Shown here in pieces: positions 26,845-36,898 of a stretch of 64,000 bases of DNA. The notes below the pieces were generated by a model. The model was not told the DNA's origin. It saw nothing but the letters and a program-made list of their open reading frames with translations, and did no database searches. Source of the DNA: Gammaproteobacteria bacterium (GTDB lineage Bacteria; Pseudomonadota; Gammaproteobacteria; Ga0077536). Position 1 is the stretch's first letter. Each line of letters opens with the position of its first letter. The stretch spans positions 186,001-250,000 of the forward strand of contig JACPPA010000012.1 of the NCBI GenBank assembly GCA_016191285.1. Reading direction: 5' to 3'. The translations under genes were made by a program, and so were the position numbers.

Positions 26845-28335
26845 ATGTCCGCACTACCGAAGTTCAATGCCTATATCAATGGTAAATCGGAGCCCCCGAG
26901 CTCTGGCGGCTATTTCGAAACCGTCAATCCGTATACGTCGAAAGTTTGGGGCCACGTCGCGCGCTGTAATGCAGAGGATGCGAATCGCGCCGTGCAAGCA
27001 GCCTACATCGCGTTTACCCGCGGCGATTGGCCAACACTAACGGCAACGCAACGCGGCGCGCTCGTTCATCGACTGGGCGATCTCATCCGCGATAACGCGC
27101 GTGAGCTCGCCGAATACGAAGTCCGCGACAACGGCAAGCTGATCAACGAAATGCTGGGCCAGTGTAACTACCTGCCGAACTGGTATTGGTATTACGGCGG
27201 GCTCGCCGACAAGATTGAAGGCGCGGTCATCCCGATCGATAAGGCCGACGTGTTCAATTACACACGGCATGAACCGTTGGGGGTGATTGTCTGCATCACG
27301 CCGTGGAATTCGCCGCTGCTGCTGTTGTCGTTCAAGCTTGCGGCAGCGCTGGCCGCGGGCAATACCGTGGTCATCAAGCCATCGGAATTCACGTCGACCT
27401 CGACACTGAAGCTGATGGAACTGGTCGAAAAGGCAGGCTTTCCGCCCGGCGTTATCAATGTCGTCACGGGCTTTGGCGCGGAAGTCGGTGCGGCGCTGGT
27501 CGAACACCCGAAAGCCGCGAAGATCTGCTTCACGGGCGGTAGCGACAGCGGCGCCCTGGTCTACCAAGCGGCAGCCAAAGGCCTCAAGGGCTGCACGTTG
27601 GAACTCGGCGGCAAATCGCCGAATATTATTTTTGACGATGCGGTAGTCGACGACGCGGTCAAAGGGGCCATCTCCGGCATCTTCGCCGCCACCGGCCAAA
27701 CCTGCATCGCCGGTTCGCGCCTGCTGGTACAAGACGCGATCTACGATCGCTTTGTCGATAAATTGGTCGCCTTCGCCAAAACCGCGCGGATGGGCGACCC
27801 CATGGATACCGCGACGCAAGTCGGCCCGGTCACCACCCCGCCGCAATATCGGAAAATTCTAAAATATATCGAGATCGCGAAAAGCGAAGGCGCGCAATGT
27901 CTGTTGGGTGGCGACCCCGGCAGCGGTCCGGAATGCGGCGACTCGCAGTGGTTTGTACAACCGACCATTTTCAGCAATGTGACGAACACGATGCGCATTG
28001 CGCAGGAAGAAGTGTTTGGGCCCGTGTTGTCGATCATTCGCTTTAAGACCGACGAGGAGGCGATCGAAATCGCGAACGACATCGCCTTTGGTCTGGCGGC
28101 GGGAGTGTGGACGCAATCGATCACGCGCGCGATCAAAGTCTCGAATGCGATTCGCGCCGGTACCGTCTGGGTTAATACCTATCGCGCGGTCAGCTTCATG
28201 TCGCCGTTCGGCGGTTACAAGAAGAGTGGGTTAGGTCGCGAAAACGGGCTCGAAGGCATGCGCGAATTTCTGCAGACCAAAAGTGTTTGGATCTCGACCG
28301 CTGCCGATGTTCCTAATCCTTTTGTCATGCGTTAA
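26845..28335 (+). CDS. Aldehyde dehydrogenase family protein
   Basis: [71 protein letters not shown]. Confidence 0.95.
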   Translation: MSALPKFNAYINGKSEPPSSGGYFETVNPYTSKVWGHVARCNAEDANRAVQAAYIAFTRGDWPTLTATQRGALVHRLGDLIRDNARELAEYEVRDNGKLINEMLGQCNYLPNWYWYYGGLADKIEGAVIPIDKADVFNYTRHEPLGVIVCITPWNSPLLLLSFKLAAALAAGNTVVIKPSEFTSTSTLKLMELVEKAGFPPGVINVVTGFGAEVGAALVEHPKAAKICFTGGSDSGALVYQAAAKGLKGCTLELGGKSPNIIFDDAVVDDAVKGAISGIFAATGQTCIAGSRLLVQDAIYDRFVDKLVAFAKTARMGDPMDTATQVGPVTTPPQYRKILKYIEIAKSEGAQCLLGGDPGSGPECGDSQWFVQPTIFSNVTNTMRIAQEEVFGPVLSIIRFKTDEEAIEIANDIAFGLAAGVWTQSITRAIKVSNAIRAGTVWVNTYRAVSFMSPFGGYKKSGLGRENGLEGMREFLQTKSVWISTAADVPNPFVMR

Positions 28336-28418
28336 GCGCGGGAATACGTCGTGTCAGATCGGACACCCAACCTGTTACGTCGACACAAAAAGCGGCACGC
28401 TTCGATAGTGATGTCGCT

Positions 28419-29525
28419 GTGAGCGCGCTCGCCGAAATCCTAGTCGTCGCGCTTGAACAAGCCGTGGCCGCGCCCTACGCGACGCGTCTGCTCGCCGAAG
28501 CCGGCGCGCGCGTCATAAAAATCGAACGCGACGAGGGCGACTTCGCGCGCGCCTACGACACGGTGGTCAATGGCGAATCCGCGTACTTTGTGTGGTTAAA
28601 CTCCGGCAAGGAATCGCTGACCTTGGACGTAAAAAATCCCAGCGACCAGCAATTACTCGAAGCGTTGTTAACGAAAGCGGATGTTTTCATCCAGAACTTG
28701 CGGCCGGGCGCCGTCGAGCGGCTGGGTATGAGCTACGAGCAAGTCGCGAAACTGAATCCACGTCTCGTCATGTGCAGTATTTCGGGCTATGGGAATTCGG
28801 GACCGCTGGCCGACATGAAGGCCTATGACTTTCTGGTGCAGGCGGAAAGTGGCCTGTGTTCCGTTTCTGGTACACCCGACGCGCCGACGCGTTGCGGGGT
28901 GTCGGTGTGCGATATTTCGACTGGGCTCGCCGCCTACGGCGAAATTCTGCGCGCCTTGTTCGAACGCGCGAGCACCGGACATGGCCGGCATCTCGATATT
29001 TCGCTGTTCGACGTCATCAGCGAATGGATGAGTGTGCCGCTTGCGTACTACACCTACGGCGGTCGCGTTTTGACCGGCACTGGCTTGGACCACACGCAGA
29101 TCGCGCCGTACGGCGCCTATGACACCGCGGACGGACAGATCATTATCGCCGTTCAGAATCATCGCGAATGGGTGAGCTTGTGCGCCACCGTGGGACGGCC
29201 CGAACTCGCCGACGATCCGCGCTTTAAATCCAATCCGCTGCGCGTCGAACACCGCGCAGCGCTGAAGATTGAGTTGGAATACTTTTTCAAACAGCACACG
29301 CGCGCCGCGTTGGGCGCAATCTTGGAGCACGGCAGCATCGCCTATGGTCGAATTAATTCGACCCAGGATCTGAGCTCGCACGCGGCGCTAAAAACCAAAG
29401 ATGTTATCTCCAACGGTAAACGCGCGACGCTGGTGCGCCGAGTCTGTGATGACGCCGAAACACCGCGTGCTGTCCCGGCTCTCGGTCAGCATAGCGCGGC
29501 GATTCGCCGCGAATTTCTCGGTTGA
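28419..29525 (+). CDS. CoA-transferase family III (CaiB/BaiF)
   Basis: VVALEQAVAAPYATRLLAEAGARVIKIERDEGDFARAYD...NSGKESLTLDVKNPSDQQLLEALLTKADVFIQNLRPGAVERLG. Confidence 0.93.
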   Translation: MSALAEILVVALEQAVAAPYATRLLAEAGARVIKIERDEGDFARAYDTVVNGESAYFVWLNSGKESLTLDVKNPSDQQLLEALLTKADVFIQNLRPGAVERLGMSYEQVAKLNPRLVMCSISGYGNSGPLADMKAYDFLVQAESGLCSVSGTPDAPTRCGVSVCDISTGLAAYGEILRALFERASTGHGRHLDISLFDVISEWMSVPLAYYTYGGRVLTGTGLDHTQIAPYGAYDTADGQIIIAVQNHREWVSLCATVGRPELADDPRFKSNPLRVEHRAALKIELEYFFKQHTRAALGAILEHGSIAYGRINSTQDLSSHAALKTKDVISNGKRATLVRRVCDDAETPRAVPALGQHSAAIRREFLG

Positions 29526-29583
29526 GGACGCGCGCGGCGCGACCAAGATCGGACTCAGATCTCTGCGATGATGATTCACATAC

Positions 29584-29740
29584 CCCTCACCCCGGCCCTC
29601 TCCCGCAAGGGGAGAGGGGGAAATGAGGTGTGCCCAATCTTTCCCCTCACCCCGGCCCTCCCGCAAGGGGAGAGGGGGGAAATTCGAGGTGCCCATCTTT
29701 CCCCTCTCCCCTTGCGGGAGAGGGTTAGGGTGAGGGGCAT
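29584..29740. repeat. CCCTCACCCCGGCCCTCTCCCGCAAGGGGAGAGGG-type intergenic repeats, three copies
   Basis: Two direct copies and one inverted (CCCCTCTCCCCTTGCGGGAGAGGGTTAGGGTGAGGG). Confidence 0.85.
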
Positions 29741-29891
29741 AAGTCCGAAATGAAGGGGGCGAACTTACGACCGCCGCCTCACCGACTCTATCGACCAAAC
29801 GGAACCCGGCGCCGGGCTCAATTTAGCTTCCGACAGCGCCCGAGGATCTTCTACGAGGCAACCCCGCTCTACCTTTGACGGAGAAATTACC

Positions 29892-30911
29892 ATGGCAACG
29901 CGTTTAATTGATGGCCCGTACTTCGAAGAATTTACCGTTGGCCAGATCTTCGTCGCCCCATCAATCACGATTACCGAAGGCCATGCCGCGGTCTACGCTG
30001 CCTTGTTTGGCGATCGTATGCGGCTACCGCTCGATCATCATCTCGCGCGCCGCGTGACCGGTCAGAGCCGCCCACTCGCCCATCCCTATCTCGCCGTGCA
30101 TCTGGCCGCCGGCCAGACGACCTATGCATCGCAGCACGTGAAGGGTAATTTGTTCTACCGTGGTATGTTGCTGCGGCGGCCGGTTTATCTCGGCGATTCG
30201 CTGTACACGACGACCAAGGTCGTGGGCCTACGTCAAAACAAGGCCAAAGCGGGCCGCGCGGCAACTGGCATGGTCGCGCTCGAAATGACCACCGTGAACC
30301 AGGACCACGAAGTGGTCCTGCATTTTTGGCGCTGCCCGATGATCGGGTGCAAGGATCCCGGAATCGAAACCGGGCACAATGACAATTTCGATTGGATCAA
30401 AAATTCTTTTGGCAACGACGAGTTGGTCGCGGCCCTGCCTCGCGGGTGGGATTTAGCACCGCTCGCCTGCGACATCACGGGACTTAAGGGTCCCAACGTC
30501 GCACCCGGCGATGAATTCGAGATCGCGCCGAAGGACACGGTGACTTGCGCGCCCGAACTGGTCCGGATGTCGCTCAACATCGCGTATACCCATACCGATG
30601 AAACCCGCAGCTATCTGGGTCAACGCCTGGTGTACGGCGGTCACACGATTTCTTTCGCGCTTGCGCAGGTAGTTCGTGCGCTGCCGAATCTTCTACACAT
30701 GGTGGCGTGGCGCCACTGCGATCACTTAGGACCCGTGTTGGAAGGCGATCTCATCAGCACGAAATTCAAGGTCGTTAATTGCACATCCACCGCGGCTGGC
30801 GGAACACTTTATGATTTAGGCGTGGAAGCATTTGCGCATCGCAAAGACAACAGTGGCGTGATGCAAGGCGAGAAGGTGTTGGATTGGGGCCTGGTGGTGT
30901 GGGGCGCGTAA
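29892..30911 (+). CDS. MaoC-like double-hotdog hydratase
   Basis: GPYFEEFTVGQIFVAPSITITEGHAAVYAALFGDRMRLPLDHHLA...; C-terminal VYGGHTISFALAQVVRALPNLLHMVAWRHCDHLGPVLEGDLI. Confidence 0.85.
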   Translation: MATRLIDGPYFEEFTVGQIFVAPSITITEGHAAVYAALFGDRMRLPLDHHLARRVTGQSRPLAHPYLAVHLAAGQTTYASQHVKGNLFYRGMLLRRPVYLGDSLYTTTKVVGLRQNKAKAGRAATGMVALEMTTVNQDHEVVLHFWRCPMIGCKDPGIETGHNDNFDWIKNSFGNDELVAALPRGWDLAPLACDITGLKGPNVAPGDEFEIAPKDTVTCAPELVRMSLNIAYTHTDETRSYLGQRLVYGGHTISFALAQVVRALPNLLHMVAWRHCDHLGPVLEGDLISTKFKVVNCTSTAAGGTLYDLGVEAFAHRKDNSGVMQGEKVLDWGLVVWGA

Positions 30912-30922
30912 AACATCGCATT

Positions 30923-31072
30923 GTGGGAGCCGCTTTAGCGGCGAATCCTTATTGACGCCCATTCGCGACTAAAGTCGCTCCCACACAAACAACGCGGCGT
31001 CTTGGTTTTCTGTGGGGGCCGCCTTAGCGGCGAATCTTTATTGACGCCATTCGCGACTAAAGTCGCTCCCAC
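30923..31072. repeat. Two REP-like palindromes in tandem
   Basis: GTGGGAGCCGCTTTAGCGGCGAATCCTTATTGACGCCCATTCGCGACTAAAGTCGCTCCCAC and a close second copy. Confidence 0.85.
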
Positions 31073-31138
31073 ATAAATTCTAAGCGCTTATTTTTTCAAG
31101 CGTCATTATCAGCCAGCACCCCAGGTAATCTTCACATC

Positions 31139-31918
31139 TTAAAGACTCGCGGTGTGCCCACCATCCACCGTGATCAAATTACCGTTCATATAACGCGACG
31201 AATCAGACGCCAGAAAGATCAACGCGCCGTCGAGTTCTGACGGATCGCCAAAGCGTTTGGCCGGAATGCGATTGCGCAATCGATCGCCGGCCGGCGTTTT
31301 CAACCACTCGTCGTTCATCTCGGTGATGAAGTAGCCGGGCGCCAGCGCATTCACGCGGATGCCGCTGGTCGCCAAATCAACGCATAAATCGCGGCCAAGA
31401 TTGATAAGTCCGGCTTTCGCCGCCGAATAAGGCGCTAAATGGCCGATCGCCCGGATCCCGAGCACCGAGGCAATATTGACGATGCTGGCGCCGCGCTCAT
31501 CGGCCAATCGACGTTTGATTACTTCCTGCGCAAGCACCCAGGGGCCACGCAAGTTAGTTTCGTATACCTGATCCCACGCCTCGTCCGTTAATTTGTCCGG
31601 CGCTTTCGGGATAGCGATCCCGGCGTTATTGACCAGTACATCGATGAGCTGCGTTTTTTCAGCGGCCTCGACACAGGCACGAATATTGGCGCGATCGCGA
31701 ACGTCTAGCGCATAAACCTCGCAGCGTCCGCCCGCGGCGCGAAGTTCGTCCGCGAGAGCTTCCATTTTCTCGACCCCGCGTGCGCACAGCGCGACGCGTG
31801 CGCCGGCGCGCGTTAACGTATGTGCGAAATGCCGGCCCAGTCCGCTCGAGGCGCCGGTGAGTAAAATATGTTTATTCGAGAGATCGAAAACCGAATTGAT
31901 AAATGATTGTGAATCCAT
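31139..31918 (-). CDS. SDR family oxidoreductase
   Basis: HILLTGASSGLGRHFAHTL, NNAGIAIP, YSAAKAGLINLGRDLCVDLATSGIRVNALAPGYF. Confidence 0.93.
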   Translation of the reverse strand: MDSQSFINSVFDLSNKHILLTGASSGLGRHFAHTLTRAGARVALCARGVEKMEALADELRAAGGRCEVYALDVRDRANIRACVEAAEKTQLIDVLVNNAGIAIPKAPDKLTDEAWDQVYETNLRGPWVLAQEVIKRRLADERGASIVNIASVLGIRAIGHLAPYSAAKAGLINLGRDLCVDLATSGIRVNALAPGYFITEMNDEWLKTPAGDRLRNRIPAKRFGDPSELDGALIFLASDSSRYMNGNLITVDGGHTASL

Positions 31919-31995
31919 GGTGGCGCCAAGTCAGGTAATTTTTGAGAACAACTTAAATCGTCGCTGCTAAATCGGTGGTAATCCTCCCCAATTCT

Positions 31996-33300
31996 TTACC
32001 GCGCACCAACATTCAGTGAACTCGGTTCGAAGTCACTCTGCTTAACGTCAGTTGGATTAGTAACCGACAGCATCTGCAATGTCGTGCAATGTTTGTTCTG
32101 CAAATCAATCACTGCCGACGAATCGAGTAGCGGTACGCCGCTACCGCGATTTTCCGCCAAATGATAATCAGGATGGGCGACGCCGGCGATGAGTATTTTC
32201 CAGATCGCTCCCGCACGGTCATAGACCTTGCCGAGAATGGGCATGCTGGTTTGCGCGTCGACATAAAAAAAACGCTTCGACAACGGATGGTCGTCGCGCC
32301 GCGGCTTGCCTTCGAGCACGTAGGCTTTGCGTAATTGCCAGGTGACTTTCGGGAAACAACCCGAATGACCGGTAAAATCGACAAAGTGATAGTCGTAATT
32401 GCGCGCCTTACGCGTTGAATGCTCCAGGAGATCATGCCGGTACATGGGCAACAACACATAGGTTGCGCCGTGGAACGACCACTCCATGTCCTTGAGGCGT
32501 CCGGTGTAACCGAGGAAGTCCTCGATCATGATGTCGCTACCGAGGAAGGAATCCGTACGCGCGGTGGTCGCGACGCGCCTTACACGGCGTAGGTTTGGCA
32601 CATACATCCAGCCCTGTTCTTCGGCGTTATCGTCGCTGTTGTAGTAAATCAGGAGTTTCGTCCCGTCAACATCCGCGGGATCCTGCGCGGTCAACGTAAT
32701 CGCGCTATACACCGCGTAGGGATTTTTCTCTAAGTTCGGCATCGGCTCTTTGACATGCCGAAACATGAATCGCATGCCCGCCGCTTCAAAAGTCAGCGTG
32801 CGCTCCACTGACTGGCTGCGCATGTCGCGATAATCCCAATACATTTCCGGAATGCGCGCACTGTCGCCACCATAGGCATAGCGCATGTTCCACGCGAGCT
32901 TTTCACCGGCACGTGGGTCGTCGGTCGTGAGCTCGCCGGGGAAGGGCCGACCATCCACATAGTTTAGAAGCTCGCTCGGATTCGGTCCTAATTGCGTCTT
33001 ATCGCCGTGCTGTTGAGTTGCCGCGATGAAATTTGCGTGGGGTGCGAACGACAGCGGTTCACCCACCGTAATGGTGTACCAGCCTTGCGCGATCAGGTCG
33101 GCGAGATCCGGGTCGAGAACTTGCCGGTATTTATCGAGACCTTCCCCGGAAATTACTGAACCCGGCGGCGGTGACAGTTCCTGAATCTGCGCGAGATCGA
33201 TATCAAAATCTCCAGCGCTAACGGCGGCAGCGCAGGATCCCAGCACGACTGTGACCCAGGCTCGCCACGACGCTATTAATTTCAGGTGTCTTAAACCCAT
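31996..33300 (-). CDS. DUF1329 family outer-membrane lipoprotein-sorting-like protein
   Basis: Signal peptide; GWMYVPNLRRVRRVATTARTDSFLGSDIMIEDFLGYTGRLKDMEWSFHGATYVLLPMYRHD typical of DUF1329. Confidence 0.88.
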   Translation of the reverse strand: MGLRHLKLIASWRAWVTVVLGSCAAAVSAGDFDIDLAQIQELSPPPGSVISGEGLDKYRQVLDPDLADLIAQGWYTITVGEPLSFAPHANFIAATQQHGDKTQLGPNPSELLNYVDGRPFPGELTTDDPRAGEKLAWNMRYAYGGDSARIPEMYWDYRDMRSQSVERTLTFEAAGMRFMFRHVKEPMPNLEKNPYAVYSAITLTAQDPADVDGTKLLIYYNSDDNAEEQGWMYVPNLRRVRRVATTARTDSFLGSDIMIEDFLGYTGRLKDMEWSFHGATYVLLPMYRHDLLEHSTRKARNYDYHFVDFTGHSGCFPKVTWQLRKAYVLEGKPRRDDHPLSKRFFYVDAQTSMPILGKVYDRAGAIWKILIAGVAHPDYHLAENRGSGVPLLDSSAVIDLQNKHCTTLQMLSVTNPTDVKQSDFEPSSLNVGAR

Positions 33301-33340
33301 TCCAAATTCCTCGTGTGAATGGTCTATTGCAAAATTATTA

Positions 33341-33432
33341 GTGGGAGCCGCTTGGGGGGAGCGGCGTTATCGGCGAATCGTTAATATATACGCCGAGTCG
33401 CGGCGAAAGCCGCTCCCACCAAGCCGCTCCCA
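33341..33432. repeat. REP-like palindrome, divergent
   Basis: GTGGGAGCCGCTTGGGGGGAGCGGCG...GGCGAAAGCCGCTCCCACCAAGCCGCTCCCACC. Confidence 0.7.
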
Positions 33433-33483
33433 CCATAAACACCTGTCGATTTGCAGAGATCCCCTAGTTGCAAAGGGTGTTCG

Positions 33484-34089
33484 TCATAACGCGAGCGACG
33501 AGATCGAATAGAATTTTTTGATCGCCGGCAAGGCCAGCGTCAGTGACGCCATCATCAGCGAATGCATCGGTCGTCCTTGCTCTATGCACAACAGAAAATC
33601 CTGGACATCGACCAGCTCGACTTCCAAGTCTTCGTAAGTATCGAGCTTGGGTTCCTGCACTTTGCGGCAGCCGGTGCCTAGATAAACATGCATGCGATTA
33701 TCTTGCAGGCCGGGATTCGGATAATGCAATCCAAGATAGGCGCACCGGCTGGCTTCGTAACCGGTTTCCTCAAGCAGCTCGCGACGCGCCGCGGTCTCCG
33801 GCGTCTCGTCCTTGTTATCGGGCTCGACGGTGCCGCCGGGGAATTCATAGAAACGCCGCCTGGCGGCATGGCGGTATTGATTGACCAACACGATTTTGCC
33901 GTCGTCGGTCAGCGGGATCACATTCACCCAATCGACGAACTCCATCACGTAATAGGCCGGCATGATGCGTTCGTCCGGCAGCGCGCAGCGATCTTTCCGC
34001 ATGCGGAAATACGGGTGGCTGAAGAGCTCGTCCGAGCTTAAGACTTCCCAACCGGCCCTACGGCGTCTCGGATCGTCGGTATCTGACAT
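33484..34089 (-). CDS. NUDIX hydrolase (ADP-ribose pyrophosphatase-like)
   Basis: FYEFPGGTVEPDNKDETPETAARRELLEETGYEA Nudix box. Confidence 0.92.
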   Translation of the reverse strand: MSDTDDPRRRRAGWEVLSSDELFSHPYFRMRKDRCALPDERIMPAYYVMEFVDWVNVIPLTDDGKIVLVNQYRHAARRRFYEFPGGTVEPDNKDETPETAARRELLEETGYEASRCAYLGLHYPNPGLQDNRMHVYLGTGCRKVQEPKLDTYEDLEVELVDVQDFLLCIEQGRPMHSLMMASLTLALPAIKKFYSISSLAL

Positions 34090-34127
34090 GGCGAGCTAGG
34101 CTTTATTTGTCGATGGCTGGGGTCGGT

Positions 34128-35306
34128 TTACGTCTCAACGCCGCCGACATAGCCGTCGCCTGCGGTATGAATGATGGCCCACGCCGCCATCGTACGCAGC
34201 GCGGGGTTTTCGTCGTTGAGGTAGGGTGCAATTTTAGCGAGCCAGGCGTTGTCCTTGCGATGCCCGACCAGCCACAAGGTCTGCAAACGCACTTCCATAT
34301 CCGTATTCTGCAAACCCCAGGTGTAGACAAAGGCAGGGTCGCTTGCGACCCAACCCCAGGATTCCAGCAGGCGGGTCGCGATATCGGTTTTTAAGTGGCA
34401 GCACGAGATCAGGGTTTTGGTGACATCGCGCGCGATTTCGGGCGGCAGCCGACGCACCGCACCCGCCATGATCGTGGCTTCTAGCGGTTTGCCGTAGGCC
34501 ACGGTCTTGACGAACTGCGCCAGGGCATCGTCGTTGCGCAATCCGGCGCTGCTCGCTATCGCGGCAATCTTGACGCGACCGTCGTCAGCCTTGGAGAGTT
34601 CGGTTAACGCCTTTTGCGATTCCTTGGTATTGATGCGGCCGAGGGCTACTGCCGCCACTTCCCGTTCATCGCTGGTCTCACCGGATTTGGCGAGTTCTAG
34701 TATCCCTTTCATGACATCGCCGCCATGGCCAGTGGCGGCAAGGGCGTAATATCCATAGCCACGAACGGTCGGAATTTCCGCGGGGTTATCGATGACTTTG
34801 TGGACCGCCGCGGTCACCCGGGGGGTATCGGTATTCGAGAGGGCTTGCAGGGCGTTCTTGCGCATAGTGGCTTTGGTCGAATCCAAAGCGCCAATCAGTA
34901 AATCTTCCAGGTCGTCACGTGGATTCGCCGCCAGAGATTCGACCATCAAGTTCAACGCCATGGTGTCGTTCGCTGCCGACCGCATTAATAATTCGATCGT
35001 ACTCGGGTGCGTGCCGCTCAGTAGGGTATCGATGGCCGAACGTTTGAGCACCAAGTCACTCGCCCCGACGTATTTCTGGAGAAGTTCAAGCGCTGGCTTG
35101 TCGCCCGTCTCCGCCAGTGCGCCCGCTGCCAGGATCCGATCGTAGACATCTTCGGATTGAAGCATCGTGCGGGCGACCTTTACCGCATCGTGGACATATT
35201 GCGCGCCTTCTGGCGTGGCAATCGGCACTCCATTAGGCACCGCCGCCAGCGCGGGAACGGCGAGGGAGAAGGCAAGGCACGCAACGGTGAGGATTTTGGT
35301 ATTCAT
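34128..35306 (-). CDS. Secreted HEAT-repeat protein
   Basis: MNTKILTVACLAFSLAVPALAAVP signal peptide; repeated alpha-helical HEAT-like units; AAGGCTCCTT RBS. Confidence 0.8.
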   Translation of the reverse strand: MNTKILTVACLAFSLAVPALAAVPNGVPIATPEGAQYVHDAVKVARTMLQSEDVYDRILAAGALAETGDKPALELLQKYVGASDLVLKRSAIDTLLSGTHPSTIELLMRSAANDTMALNLMVESLAANPRDDLEDLLIGALDSTKATMRKNALQALSNTDTPRVTAAVHKVIDNPAEIPTVRGYGYYALAATGHGGDVMKGILELAKSGETSDEREVAAVALGRINTKESQKALTELSKADDGRVKIAAIASSAGLRNDDALAQFVKTVAYGKPLEATIMAGAVRRLPPEIARDVTKTLISCCHLKTDIATRLLESWGWVASDPAFVYTWGLQNTDMEVRLQTLWLVGHRKDNAWLAKIAPYLNDENPALRTMAAWAIIHTAGDGYVGGVET

Positions 35307-35376
35307 AAGGAGCCTTCCGTCCGCTTTCGGTGCTGCGCTCATCGCGTCACCCAGTTTCGCACATTCCGCCAAAGAA

Positions 35377-35401
35377 AACGGGCCGCGTAAAGCGGCCCGT
35401 T
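35377..35401 (-). terminator. Rho-independent terminator for the DUF1329 gene
   Basis: Minus strand AACGGGCCGC TTTAC GCGGCCCGTT followed by TTCTTT. Confidence 0.85.
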
Positions 35402-35432
35402 AATTACCGATCGCTATCTGGAGACTACGCGT

Positions 35433-36806
35433 TTAGCGGCCTTCCGTCAGGTAGTTCACGTCGAGAATCTTCTTCACCACGTTCAAGTCGGTGTTCGGAT
35501 TCCCGATGCCGCGGCACGGCACCAAGGTCCCACGACTGTTTTGGAGGTCAATCACGTTGATGCTTTGAAACGAACTTACCCTGAGGCCAGCCGGGGTTGG
35601 CTCGCCGTCAAAGTCAGTCGCCTGTGCTTTAAACTGCGGATCGTCGGTGAAAGCTTTGGTCAGCTGCCACACTTTCCACAGGTTATTAGCCTTGTCGAAG
35701 CTGTTCGCGTAATAGCATTCGCCGGAATCACGGTCGATATGCAGGAACTTTTGCGAATACGGATGATTCGCGCGCTTCGGGATCTGCTTGATCACATCCA
35801 TCTTGCGCAGCGCCCAATCGTCGAGTGGGATCCAGCCGTTCGGGCCGTAATACACGGTGTGGGTGTTACGCGAGCGGGCGACCGCCAGCATGTTCACCGT
35901 ACCGACGTATTCCCAATCGTGTTCCAGCGGACGGCCATTGAAACAATAAAAATCTTCCAATGTGTGGTCGGTGCCCAGCAACGAGTCCGATTTCACTTCG
36001 ACCGAGATGCGGCGGACACGACGGAGGCTTGGAATATACGCCCAAGAATCGTCGGTCTTACGCGGGTCGTCGTAACGCAAGATAAGGAACGCGGTACCTG
36101 CAATATCGAACGGCGCGGTAAAGCCGGTGTATTCGCGGAATTCCGTGCCCTTGGCAAAGCCTTCGCCGTTGTTCACTTTGTAATTCGTCGCCGCCAATTC
36201 GGAACGGTGCGAGAACATCACGCGTTGGTAGGGACCGGTGAGCACGCGCTCAAAACTGCCGCCCCCTTGGTAGAACTGTTTGTACTTACCGCCGGCGTCG
36301 CTCATGATTTCGTTATTGGTGTGGTCGCCGCCCTTGCGAACCCACACCCAATGCACTTCACCGACGCGAAGTCCGGCATTCTGCCAGCGGAAGTTCCAAT
36401 TCCACACCATCTTCCAGCCGTCTTCCTTGCTGCCCGGCTTAAAGGTGGCGGGGTCGAACGGCCGGCCGGCGGTGTAGTTTTCGAGTGCGCCGTCAGCGGC
36501 GATAGTCGCGGTACCTTTGAACTTCTCGGTCGCGGCTTTGTACGCATCGGACGGGGTGATATCGCCCGCGTCTTTGATCTTCACGTCCATCCCTTGAAAG
36601 ATGACTTCGTCGGCGAATTCGGCCGGAATAAACGGACGGATTAAGTTGCCCTTGTCGAAGGTAATGGTGTCGCCATCGACGAATTGGGGTTTGGCTTCCT
36701 GGTTGGCTTTGAACCACGCCAGGTAATCATCTGGCGTGAAAGCAGAGGCTGCTAGCGGCGTTGCTGCGAATGCCGCGAGTAGCGCGTAATACATCGGTTT
36801 TTTCAT
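35433..36806 (-). CDS. DUF1329 family outer-membrane lipoprotein-sorting-like protein
   Basis: Signal peptide; SWAYIPSLRRVRRISVEVKSDSLLGTDHTLEDFYCFNGRPLEHDWEYVG; paralogue of 31996-33300. Confidence 0.9.
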   Translation of the reverse strand: MKKPMYYALLAAFAATPLAASAFTPDDYLAWFKANQEAKPQFVDGDTITFDKGNLIRPFIPAEFADEVIFQGMDVKIKDAGDITPSDAYKAATEKFKGTATIAADGALENYTAGRPFDPATFKPGSKEDGWKMVWNWNFRWQNAGLRVGEVHWVWVRKGGDHTNNEIMSDAGGKYKQFYQGGGSFERVLTGPYQRVMFSHRSELAATNYKVNNGEGFAKGTEFREYTGFTAPFDIAGTAFLILRYDDPRKTDDSWAYIPSLRRVRRISVEVKSDSLLGTDHTLEDFYCFNGRPLEHDWEYVGTVNMLAVARSRNTHTVYYGPNGWIPLDDWALRKMDVIKQIPKRANHPYSQKFLHIDRDSGECYYANSFDKANNLWKVWQLTKAFTDDPQFKAQATDFDGEPTPAGLRVSSFQSINVIDLQNSRGTLVPCRGIGNPNTDLNVVKKILDVNYLTEGR

Positions 36807-36898
36807 AGTGCCTCCTGGTTCGATCGCTGTGCTAGCTTGAGTACCGCACCCGGCTGGTTTAGTTCAACCGGGCGCGTTTGGTCTTTAGGTTAGGTCGG

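Noticed and set aside
29584-29740. Candidate novel RNA from the CCCTCACCC...GGGAGAGGG repeats
   Set aside because: Matches a common dispersed proteobacterial intergenic repeat; no special context here.
35541-36644. 367-aa plus-strand ORF
   Set aside because: Antisense to the DUF1329 gene, which has clear homology and a signal peptide.
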